The position numbers were made by a program, and so were the translations under genes. DNA of 64,000 nucleotides, taken from Sipunculus nudus (taxonomy: Eukaryota > Annelida > Sipuncula > Golfingiida > Sipunculidae). The DNA lies in NCBI GenBank assembly GCA_026874595.1, contig CM049317.1, positions 54,353,118 through 54,417,117 of the forward strand, in the 5' to 3' direction. Shown one piece after another: positions 13,168 through 25,500 of the stretch (within the stretch, counting starts at the first letter, position 1; every line of letters begins with the position of its first letter). The notes under the pieces are model-generated. The model saw only the letters and a program-made list of their open reading frames with translations. It had not been told where the DNA came from and made no database searches.

Positions 13168-16100
13168 TCTATGGTAGGGTCTTCAATCAAAATGAAAAGG
13201 GTCACCCCAGTATTGTAGAATTTTATGTTGCAGGATCGCCAAAGATCAAAGACTAACTCTTTTTTGCAAGATTTAATGAAAATAATTCCGAAAAGTTGTT
13301 TTGGTTTAGGTTCTTGAATCAGATCTTAGGAATGTATATAAGTTACACTTTTATGACTGAACCAGGTAGTATTTAAAGAAAACCAAGAACTGATATTTCA
13401 GAATACTCCAAAAAACCTGTTTTTAAAATGGCAGTGATCATTGGAACTTTAAACTAGTTTTATTCATTTACCAGTTTGTACCAATTCTGTCACCAAAAAT
13501 AAAATTTTTAGGAACAACACATTGAAACACTGTGATAGACCGCATAGAATACAGAATTCTTACCACTAGTGTTGGGATGATATGGTTTTATGATATCATG
13601 ATAATTATTCAAATTTTATCGCGATATACTGTGATATCGCGATATTTTTAATTATATATAATGGCATTAATAAGCCATCAATAATGATATTTATAATAAC
13701 CACCTTTAAAGTCTTGACTTTATACAAGGGGTTAAGAATTAATATCATTTTTACCTATTGTGCCAGTACCACAGAATGACTCATTAAGTGATGTATGTTG
13801 CATGAAGGTCCTGCAGGTATGCAAGCTTGAGGTGCGGGAAGTCCTGCCCCGATCATTGAATCACGCTTGTCAGAACTTTCCATCAGTTTCCTATAGCTAC
13901 ATAAAAGCTTGAGAATCCCAGCGAATTTTCGGAGAGCATGTCATACCAATCATGGCTAAATATACAATCCCAATTTTATATGGAAAATATGCAACCCGTA
14001 TGGAGTGTTCCATTCAGTTGTGACACTTTTATGTTGACATTTTTGTTCCATGCAATAAAAGCATAAATATGTATGTTAATTGCTCTTTCATTATAATGTT
14101 ATTTTCTCCTGGAATTCTCAAGCTTTTGTCCTTTCTGATTCATCTGGCTACTTCTGGACATTTCCGACTAATCCCGAAGTCTGTAAGCACACGGTTCCAC
14201 CCACACGCGTGTATTCAAATACATGTGGTTTATAAAAATATATGTGATTCTTTGAAATAAATTTATTTTGAACCTCAAGGGCTTGCTTGTGAACCAAAAT
14301 TGTGAACAAAAATTGATAATGTGGTATCGCTATAATAGGAAAGTTGACGGTATGATAACCATAGCTGTCAGATATCATGATAATACAGTTTACCGGTAAC
14401 TGTCCCAACCCTACTTACCACTGTACAAAAATCCCTGCATGCTACGGATGCCCCATGTTATCTGCAAGAAATGACAACTGTGTATCAGCCTAGAAGAATG
14501 ATTATATCATCAATGTCATGCCAGTATGGGGATCGAATGTTCCCTGTTTTTGGTGCTAAACTGAAGTACAAATTGCCAATTTGTCCAATGAGTTATGACA
14601 TTTAAAGAATAAAAGTGAAAGACATTCCATATAAAGAAGCTTATATTTAGTCATTCGATTTTACCATCTGAATTTTATTTCTGTATAATTTTAGCCAGCT
14701 GATATTTTTGTATTTACTTAATGGAATTTTTATTATATAAATTGTTTTTTCTTTTATTGCTTCACAGCCCATTAAAACATGTGCTTAATTGCTTTTTGTA
14801 AATGTATAATTATTATTTTATTATAATAACAGCACACATCTATCTTCAAGTGCAATATTGTATCCCTGTTCTTAGCAGTCTTTTAGCAGTATTTTCTTTT
14901 ATCCAGGGAGGTGTAGTTGCTAGAGCCCTGTTCACTCTCCCAGATTTTGATCCATCAACTGTCAACACTATAATCACCCAGGCCACACCTCATCAAGCTC
15001 CAGGTAGGTAAAAACAATTATTATCAATATCTAATTGACTTGCACTACCAGCAGTGTTATATACACCTGTCATTAAATCCATGCATGTTTAATGACGTCA
15101 GAGGTCACAAGGCTACTTTCTAGTATCAACAATTATCAGGAATATAATGGATTTTGATGAAACTTAATAAAAATATTAGCCATTATAATATTTAACCTAA
15201 TTTTTATTCCTGGCAAAAATCATGAATATTTAATGAGGTTGAAGGTCACCAGACTAGGGGCGCTGTGATGAATAACCAAAATTTTGATGGTTATTCATGT
15301 AACTCATAAATATCAATGAGGCCCAATCAGCTATCTGACCTTTATAAACTTAAGGTAATCCCTTGGAAATTTTATTAAAAAATAAAGGCCAGAAAACGTT
15401 GATATCACCATACACAGGCTGCTTGTTTTGTTTATATTTATGTGTTTATAATATGTTGGGGCCCACCAAAATAAAACATTTCAACGAGGAGCCAAGGGGC
15501 ACCTGGCAACAAGTCAGATAAGCCAGAGCTTTGCAAATGGTGTTTTATTACCTAAACATAATTGTGAGCTGTTTCTGTATTAATGAGAATTTCTCTGTTA
15601 AAGTTTATACGCCAGAGTAAGCCGACCGAAAATTTTTCCTTATCGGGCCTATTATCGCCCACCTGCCACGTTCCCATGTATCTAGGTCACACTTCTGTTT
15701 CCTGTAATCACTTTTTTCTTCTGGCATCCGCCATGATGGACCTGTAATCACGTTCTGCGTGATTCGTCCACTGTTTTGGTTTGTACAGTCGGGTTTGCCA
15801 ACTGAACTGTAAGTTGTGTTTCTTTTTCCCTTCCCGCCATGGAGAACCCCTCTTATTGTGCTACTTGTGGTTCATTAATCCCTGCTTGGGATTCTCACCC
15901 CACTTGTTTCCCCTGCCGTTCTCACAATGACTCCTGCCGGGGCCCTGCTGATCCCTTCTTCTATTGTCAGACTTTGTCGTCTGACAAATGGGCCATGTTC
16001 CATGCCTGGTCCCATTCCCCGGTAGTTGGGGTTTCCCCGTCCACGGTCCCCTTATCTGGTCCCGTGGTTACCTGGGGGGGGGGATCCTACCATGGGTGAA

Positions 16101-19100
16101 CGCAACACGCCCGTGTTACGTTCCCCATCCATTCCCACCTGTGACGTTACCTCCCCAGTAGTTTCTACCGCTAAATCTTTACTATCACTTTCATGTAAGA
16201 GGAAGTCCTCCCCTGTTCACACGGCTCCCCGTTCGGAAACCCCGTCCGCTTATACGATGAGTAAACTGTCACGGTTTTGTTCTTCACTGATGTCGGATCT
16301 AGACGATCCGTCTAGACCCGAGTCCATTCGTCTGGTGGCCTCCCCTGCTCCCCCGGTTCTTTCACCTCGGCCGCTGTCCACACCTCTGGCCCCTCCCAGG
16401 CTTCCTTCATTGTCACCCGAGCTGGCTGTTGCTGTCCTGCTTGACAACCTGGGACTTCCTGGAGCTGAGGTAGGTAATTCCAGCCCTCCTGCTTCCACTT
16501 CATTTCAGCCACCCTGGCTTCCCGTGACTCCTGCTGCTCCGGCGGGCCGTTCTGCGATCCCTGGCCGGCCGGCCAGCTCTTTATTTCAGACTCCAGCTGC
16601 TGTGCCATCCAGGGACCCGGTTCCTGTGGCTTCTCAGCTCGTTCCTGCGGCTAACCACCCTCGGCTTCTTTTTTCCAGCCTCCGGTCGTTCCGGCCCCAC
16701 GGGTTTCCCTTGATCCCCCTTCCAGGGATTCTCAGGTGTCACCTTCCTCTTCCGCTGCCGATCCCACCCTGGCTACCGACCAGTGGTCGAAGATTGCGCT
16801 ACAACGCCAGGCTTGGTGAGAGCGCAAATCTGCGCTGCTGGACCTCGTTGCTACCTCCAATCAGTAGGTGCAACCAGACGGTCCTAAGTTCTGTCGTTTA
16901 CAGCCTCGGACTTCCACGGCGTCAGCGGCGGGTTTCTATTTGAATCCGGCTGCCCTTCAATCGCCTTCCTCCACACCATCCGTGTGTATGAAGTTCACCG
17001 ATAACACGGTTGATCTGTTAAGAGAGCACCACGCCGCAGTCTTGGGGTCTCTCTCTACCACTACCGGGGCCCCAGTACCGCCCGGATCCAATAAGCCGTG
17101 GTCCCCCAGCACCTTTGGAATTCCAGAGGGTACCGGGCGACATGTTTTGATCGTTTGATCCCTTTCTGGATCATCCGGCTATTCCTTCGGCGCCGACCCG
17201 TCTAGCGCCAGGCTCCAACTACCGTTGGCGGGCAGTAAAACCTTATTTTCCTCCTCCGCCCCGTTCCCCGACTGTCAACTGTCTGATTTGGAGGGACTCG
17301 GCAGTCAGGCGGCGGGGATAGTGAACGACTTGCAGGATGTCACTAGCCTGCTTGCCGTCTCTTCCGACCTGACAACGCTGAATGATATCTGGCAAGCTTC
17401 AGCACATGACTGTGCTGAACTGCAACAGGTTATTTGGCGTATTGTAGAAAATTGTATTTTACTGCGCCGTTCGGCCTGTATTCATTCCTTACGTAACTTG
17501 AAACCGGAACTCACCCAAGCTTAATTGGCTGAGCTTTACTCTCAGCCTTTTACAGGGTCTCTTCTGTTTGGCGACCACCTTCGACCCCTTTTTGACTGAG
17601 CGTTAGAGCATTCCGACTGGCAAGCCTGACTCTGCTCGGCCACTCTAGCTCCGCGGCCGTCCTTCCACATCCCGCAGTCTCCAATTCTAGTACGGCTCCT
17701 CGGCTCATCGCACTCCAGCTCAGTCTTCCCGTCCTTCCGGCCGTTCCCAGCCTTTTCGTGGTCTTTCCTCGAGGCGGGGTTCGACCAAGAAATGCCTCGT
17801 TAAGTCCGGTTGGCGCTTGTCTCAGCGCCGATTTTCCGGCTTGGGCGGGCATTACGTCACATCGTTTAGTTCTCAGCACCATAAAGTTCGGTTTCCGTCT
17901 TACGTTTTTGCACGATCCTCCCGTCACCCTGCACCTGTTCTACACTCCGCCTCTGTCCGATCCGGTCAGACGTCTAGCTTTGGAGGAGGCCATTCAGTCT
18001 ATGCTTGACAAGAGGGCGATTTTCGAGGTTCCCCCTTCAACCAAGGGGTTTTACTCTTGTCTATTTCTTGTTCCCAAGCCGCACTGGAGGTGGCGTCCCA
18101 TTATAGATCTCAAGCGCCTCAATTCGTTCATCGCCCCGCTGCCTTTTCGGATGTTCAATATTCATGCGGTTCTCCGCATTATCCGTTGGATGGATTGGGC
18201 TTTGAAATTAGACCTTACGGATGCATATTTTCACGTCCCTATCCATCCTTCGTTTCTTCGGTTCGCCTATCAGAACTGTGTTTATCAATTCCGTGCCCTT
18301 CTGTTCGGGATCAATGTGGCCCCCTGGATTTTTACGATCCTCGTTCACATGGTCACTCATTACCTCCCCTCCCAGGGCATCTCTGTGCTCCCTGATCTGG
18401 ACGATTGGCTTGTCCATGCGTCCCATCGCTCTCTCTTACTGACACATCGAGCAGACCAGACGGATCTCCTCCTCATCCTCCCATTTCATCCTGCGGCTCC
18501 CTGGTTTCCCCTGTGGCGCTCACTTCTCTCCCGACCACCGCTTCTTATACCGCTACGGATTGATCTCCCGTCGTTCCCCCGAGCACGTCGTCTATTTAGG
18601 TCGTGCCCTCTGTGCGCATGCGTACTCTCATTGGACACCTCAAGGATCAGGGCATTTCAAGTCCGGCTGCTCTCCTTGCCTTGGCTCCCCGTCGCTGTTC
18701 TTCGGATCGCATATATGACTCCCGGTGGCGTCTCTTCATGGGTTGGGCGTCTGCCCATGGAATCTCTCCTTTAGATCCGTCGCTTGTGGCGGTTTTGGAT
18801 TTCTTCATGTATTTACTACAGGATAAACATTTATCCTATCTGTCTCTTCATGGCTATCATGCCGCCCTACTGTCCGTTCTCCGTCCGCTAGGTCACGATC
18901 GTGTCCTTCATCATCCGTTGGTGACGAATTTTCTCAAGGGGGTACATGCCCGCGCGTCTCGTCCTCGCTACATCGCTCCTTCATGGGGACTGGATGTTGT
19001 ATTACGTCACCTCCGCGGGCCCCCTTATGAGCCTCTGGGTTCGGCACATCTTCTGTATTTGTCTCGGAAAACTGTTTTCCTCTTTGTTCTTGCTTCTGCC

Positions 19101-22100
19101 GGTCGCCGCTCTGAGCTTCATGCCCTAGTGGCTGATTTGAAATTAATGCAAATTGCGGCCAATGGTTCGTCGGCCACCTTACATTTCCCTCCTGACTTTT
19201 ATAAAAAGAACCAAAATTTTGATGATCCTCCGTCACCTTGCCACGTTCTAGCCCTCCCTAATGGTCAGTACCGTTACGGGGCTACCAATTGCCCTGTCCG
19301 TGCTTTACGTTACTATCTTAAAGCTACGCATTCTATCAGGGAGGGGCGCAAGAAGTTGTTTATTTCAACAAAAGTCACCACTTCAAACAAAGAAATTAGC
19401 TGTATCACAATTAGTGCGTGGCTAAAAGCTACCATTATCTCAGCATATGAATCGGCTTCTCCATCAACCTTAGAGCAGCTTCATGTCAAAGCTCATGACA
19501 TCAGGGCCCTTTCTACATCGTTGGGCCATTTATCGGGGATTTCCCCAAACCAACTGGTCAAGAAAGGCTATTGGAAGTCGCCTTTTACCTTCACCCGCTT
19601 TTATCTCAAGGATGTCAAGTTACAAGCTTCGGGCCTTTATTCCTTGGGCCCTGTGATTGCGGCGGGTGAGGTCCGACAGTTCTCCAGACAGTCCTCGCCT
19701 CCTACATCTGTTCCGGTGACGACGTCTTCCTCTGTTCCATCCCTGCAGTGATGTTCTCCTCATTTCGTCGTTCCAGGTAGGTATCCCCTTCCCAAGGTTT
19801 ATCTGTTATATTCTCATTAATACAGAAACAGCTCACAATTATGTTTACATAATAAAACCCCCCCATTCCCTCCCTGTGAATGGTGGTTTTGTTAGTAAAC
19901 TGTTATGAGCTTTTCTGTATTACAAGCAACGCCCCCTCCCAGTCCACTTCCTTCTGCCATCGAAAAATATGATTACAAGAAACGGAAGTGTGACCTAGAT
20001 ACATGGGAACAAGGTGGGTGGGCGATAATAGGCCCAATAAGGGAAAATTTTTGGTTGGCTTACTCTGGCGTATAAACTTTAACAGAGAAAATTCTCATTA
20101 ATACAGAAAAGCTCACAACAGTTTACTAACAAAACCACCATTCACAGGGAGGGAATGGGGGGGTTTTGCAACAAGTGACCTATCTTCCTCCACATTAATG
20201 CAACCTACCACCTTAGGTTACATGTTCCTGTTTGTCAACATTGCTGTGTTTACAAACATGTTGTTGATAACTTAGTTCATACATTCTTCATAAATTCTTT
20301 TTCAATAGATGGATGAATTGGCACCTTTAACCAACACAGTTTCTCACCTGAATTTAATCATTAGCAAATAGGGTTGGAGCCAGGTACTTGTACCTGTACC
20401 CTGACCTGTACCTAGGAACACAATTCAGAGGACTTGTACCTGACTAATGAGTAGGTAGTACCTTTACCTGTACCTGGAACTAAAGTATCTATACCTGGTA
20501 TAAGGTACTCCAGGTACAAAATGGAAATGGACACCAGGCTTTGGTCAGTTGCATGTACAAAGTGGTCACCCCTGTCAGGGCAGTTAAATATCCAAGGCAG
20601 GGGTAATTACAAAGCATTCATCCCTGCTTCCTTTGTAGCTAGCTGGGCTAGCAAGTGGGTCAACATCCAGCCTCTAAAAAGGAAGTGGCATTATCAGCAC
20701 AAGTGATAGGAACAGGGTTGCCTACATGCCCCATGTAGACAGTTGTCTAGTATGTACACAGAACAGGTTCAGGGCTAGATACTTGAACCTAGGTACACAA
20801 TTCACAGTTATATGAATTACAGGTAATGATACTGGAAAGGGACATAAGGTTTGGTCAAGTAAATGTACTGAACTGTCACCCTTGTTAGGGCTGTTACCTA
20901 AACCAGGCAGGGGTATCTGCTGTCAACATTGCTGTGTTTACAAACATGTTGTTGATAAAAAAGTTCATACATACTGTAATAACTTTTCACAACCAAAATT
21001 ACCCTTAGATCATTAATATATACACAGAGGAAGCCAGAAATCACAAATTCATTTTCAAAAGGTAGGTGAATGGGCACCTTTAATCCTCTACTCTCTACTA
21101 TAATTGTTTCCAGTTATATGTAACAATAAAAAATGTTCAGAGCAAAAAACAGGTGGACATGAGGGGATGAAACTGACTACATGTTTCTCTTTCAGTTGTG
21201 GCACTGGACCCATTCACTATGGAGTTCTACAAGAAGGTAAACAAGTTTTGGAAGGACCATGAGAACACAACAGTTAAAGATGTGACTGTCTTCTCAACCG
21301 GAGGAGGGTTCAGGGATGTACTGGTGCGTGGGGACCTTACTGGCCTCCAAGGGGTAAGCTGTAACCCTTCACTCTTTATGGTTGTATGGTTAATGCAAGA
21401 GTTAATGAAGTGTAAAATTCTTGCACTCTCACTGAAAAACACAAAATAAATTCTGCAAATCAGACTGAATAACACCACAGTAAATCTTATGTTTTGTTAA
21501 GTGAACATAACTTATTATAACAACTTGGATTCTCACAGAAATAACACTAGGCATCGTATCCCTGTTGCAGTTACGTGCTCACCTGTTGACCCATCATGTG
21601 GGGCCTTGGTACTTGTTGACACTTTATAATCTATTAATAGTTGGCCTGCTGCATTTTTTCATCTGTTTAAGATGTTTGTTTTAGTGGTCTTTTTATATTA
21701 TCAACCTTTCTCTTTCTCACCAATTTATCATCTTTGAATTTATATTATCATGGATCAGCCAATGATCCTGATCCCTTGTTATTTGAATGCCTCCAGCTGG
21801 TATGGGTTTTCGTTCTGGACATCCAGGTGTGGCTTTAAAGGGTTTTTTTCCAAATCTTCTTTTTCTCAGTGCATCATGGACAGGGAACAGAAAGCCTGGG
21901 TACAGTCTTTAATAGACATGATATTAATGGGGAATTTACAGTAGTACTGTAGTAGGTTATTTATTTCAACTGGATTACAAAGTAACCATGTCAGCTAATG
22001 CATATGTGCTTCCAGTTCACAATAAAGGGATATTTTCTGTTGATAAGTCACAAAAATAGAAATATACCATGTAAAATTTGCAAATCAAATTGGATCAAAT

Positions 22101-22531
22101 TTGAGCATTTTATGGCAAATTTACCCTTGCAGGTTTGAGAATTTGTTTCCCTATTAAGGATTAAGCATTGAAATTACAGATATTTCACCCAGATTCCTTG
22201 TTACATGTACTGACAGACTAACTTCAGTGGAACTATGTTGATTCTTATATACCTAGTGCAAGCCTACAGTATCAGTCTTAAACACTCTAAACCTTCTGAC
22301 AGTTTTGACTATAATTATTCTATGTGCTGAGCTATCACTTTTGCATTACAGATAGTGAAACCCAACAGAGCAATCAGCACCTCTGTAAGTATGTGTTATG
22401 TTTTAAAGAACCAGAGGGTTGCAAAATATGTAAATTTTGGTTTTTAGTACAAGGTTTTTCATCTTATACTAGGCTTTTAGTCCTTCGTCAGCTTTAGTCA
22501 GACATTTTGTTACCATATTTACACAAAAGAG

Positions 22532-22577
<46 letters not shown>

Positions 22578-25500
22578 ACTCAGGTTCCACAATCATCAGC
22601 AGAGTCATATATTTATGTCAGTTCGATTATATTAATCTTTGTCAGGGCCATTGATAATCATATCAGATCTATTTCCATATAAAAACCAATATAGTACTCC
22701 TTATGTTTAGTCTACCTGTATGTATGTTTATTACTCTCCCTTGTACCATCTAGTATATGTTTATTGTAAGATGTCTGAATTTGTCAAGTTTGTTATTTCT
22801 TAGTGTTACTTATAATTGCAGACCATGAGTGTAGCTCGGGCCTGGGTTTCAACAGACCATCTGTGTCATATTTGGTAAGTTAATTATAATACAGGGGAGG
22901 GTATAATGAGGTGGTAAAGTTTGGCTGGCACAATTAATCATTATATCAATATATTGATTTATACAGATAGGCTGATACAATAACAGATCTGATTATAAAG
23001 TCAAATAAAATCTTATAAGTACTGCTTGACCAAAGGGATGCAGCAAACCCTGCCTTGATCCATTCACAAGGGATATAAATATCCATCTTCTCCCTGTTTG
23101 AGAGGTTTGATGCAGGCTAGAAATAGAATTTCTCTTGAAACCATTAATTTTCAAAATATTTAAGTTTGTCATATATAACATGTTATCTGTGTTTCATGTT
23201 CACTGCTTAAAAGTGACACAAAGTGTCTTAACTAACTGCATAATGGCCCACTAGAGTCACAGGAACCATAACAAAATTATTTTTGTGCAGGGTTATTAAA
23301 CTTTACTGAATCCATTGCCATATTATTACTGATTTTATCACCAAAACTGAGCCAATAATTGATATAAAAATTGCTTCCATTGCCAGCCATATGATAGAGC
23401 CTCCAAGATCTGAATGATAATTCAGACCATATGATATCTGTCTGTTGGAATAAAGTCAGTAAAATAATAATTTTATTTTTTTTATAAAGATCAAATGATA
23501 TGAAGAATGATATTTATCACCAAAACTGAGTCAATTATTGATATGAGAATAGCATCCAAGTGCCAGCCATATGATAAAGCCTGCAAGATCTGTTTAAATA
23601 TTAATGTTTCAGGCTTAGGACATTGGAGGTACTGTAAAATTCCTTGCAGAAGCCGCATCCTTACTATAATTCGCACCCTGACTTTCATGACCCCCCTGGG
23701 AAATAGCCATTAAAATTGTTTCAGGAGAAGTCCATAATATAAGTTGCACCCAGACTTCAGAGGCTTCCAAACCACCTGGTGCCACCTTATAGTGTTGACA
23801 GTTGACAGATCAAATTCCGGGAGAGTGAACAGGGCTCTAGAAACTACACCTCCCTAGCTCAAAGAAAATACCACTGAGACTGCTGAGAACAGGGATACAT
23901 TATCTGCACTAAGAGAGACAGATGCATGCTGTTATTATAATTATAATAATAATTAAGATGAAGCCTATTTGTTAAGGCAATGATGGAGTGTCAGGTCCCT
24001 GATTTTAACTTTGCTAGTGGCTCAACCAAAAAAAAAAAGAAATCTCAATGGAACACTCGAGACATTTGTTCCAATGTCTCAAGACATTCCTGTCCCTGTG
24101 CTATTAAAACTTGAAATCCAAAGGCTTAATAATAACATATCATTCTCACTCAACAGATAGTGCCATTATCAGGCCATGGACTTATCATTTAAAAATCTCA
24201 GACTGAAATCAGGAGTAGACCTATGTTGCCTTGGTACAATATGATATTATAATGGTTACCAAATATTGACTCTCATATACCTGTTAAATCTATGCCAAAC
24301 ATTATTTCACTGACTTATTCCAACAGATCCCTAGACTTTGGTAAGAAGTTTGAACCAATCCAGATTGGAATTGGAAGTAAATTAAAATTGAATTTGATGG
24401 TTCTTTCTACTGGAGGAAAGTGAACAAACTGGTCACTAGCCTGTAAGAAGTATATGTGTCTTTTATATATTTTTTCAGGTGTAAGCAAACTCTACTGGCG
24501 ACCAAGAGGGCCATGTTTGACATGATTGATCCATCTTCTAAACAGGTATGCTTCAGCTCTTGTTTTTTTTTTTTTATCATTAAACAGTTCCTAGATATAC
24601 TAATTCACACCTGCTGTAACAGTCCATTTAGATAAAGAATGACACACATTGCAATTTTTGTATGTGCTAATTTCTAGCATGTGTCACAACATGTTGAAAA
24701 TACCCTTTTCTTCATGCAGGGGGATGTGCACCACACATTTTTCTGACTTTGGGGGTGCAATATACTGTGGTTGCCTTTATATCGGCGGGGCTGAATTTTC
24801 ACGGTTTTTGTATTTTTAAACGTTTCACGGGGGTTTTTTTTCGCGATCTATCATTAGTCACGTAGTTTATTTTATTACCAAATATGAAACTATGAGCTGT
24901 AATGTACAAACAATTTCATAAACCGCGGATTTTACTATTATCTAGGTCTACTATTTCTCCAACCAGATATTGCATGTTCGAACAGTCACTGACGGATGAG
25001 CTGACACGTGAGGGAAGCATTGACCCCGATGGTTGTAATTAGTTTAGGGCCAAGGCTCATTCAGAACAACTCATTTTCCATGGTTCTATGGCAATTTGGC
25101 CTCATAAATTTTTCACTCTTTTATTTCACTGAAGATTTCTCTTTTTTTTCCAGAGCATTTAATTTTACTTAATTCATTTACCTTAAGGAGGCCCAATGTA
25201 TATGTATAATATTAATGTTAAAAAAAGTCTAATTGTTTACATGCTTGTATGTATAAATATTTATAGACATATACAATCTATATATGTGTGTGTATTTGTA
25301 AGTATATATATGTATTGATATGTATTTATCTCCATGTTTAATATTTTTTTTGTCTACATATATGGTGTTAATGACCTCTCTCTGATGATTTAATTTTGTT
25401 GACTTTCAGAATGATATTAAAATGTTATTTTTCTGTAAAATTTAAATGTAAATTTAAATCGTTAACACAACTTGTAAAATATATATATTTTTTTTATTTA

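Larger units (their letters stand above)
15542..20167 (+). mobile_element. DIRS-type tyrosine-recombinase retroelement in PGAP1 intron 7
   Basis: A block of about 4.6 kb with clearly higher GC than the surrounding introns. In order it holds a left inverted terminal repeat, gag-like reading frames, reverse transcriptase, tyrosine recombinase, an internal complementary region (19810-19922) and a right inverted terminal repeat. This is the known DIRS layout, which integrates by recombinase and makes no target duplication; none is seen here. It lies in the same orientation as PGAP1. Gag is broken by frameshifts. The segment between reverse transcriptase and recombinase is too short for RNase H, and no methyltransferase is found. 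The element is therefore probably a defective copy. Confidence 0.9.

Noticed and set aside
16250-16608. Minus-strand open frames across the DIRS gag region
   Set aside because: Shadows of a GC-rich sense reading region; no recognisable protein.
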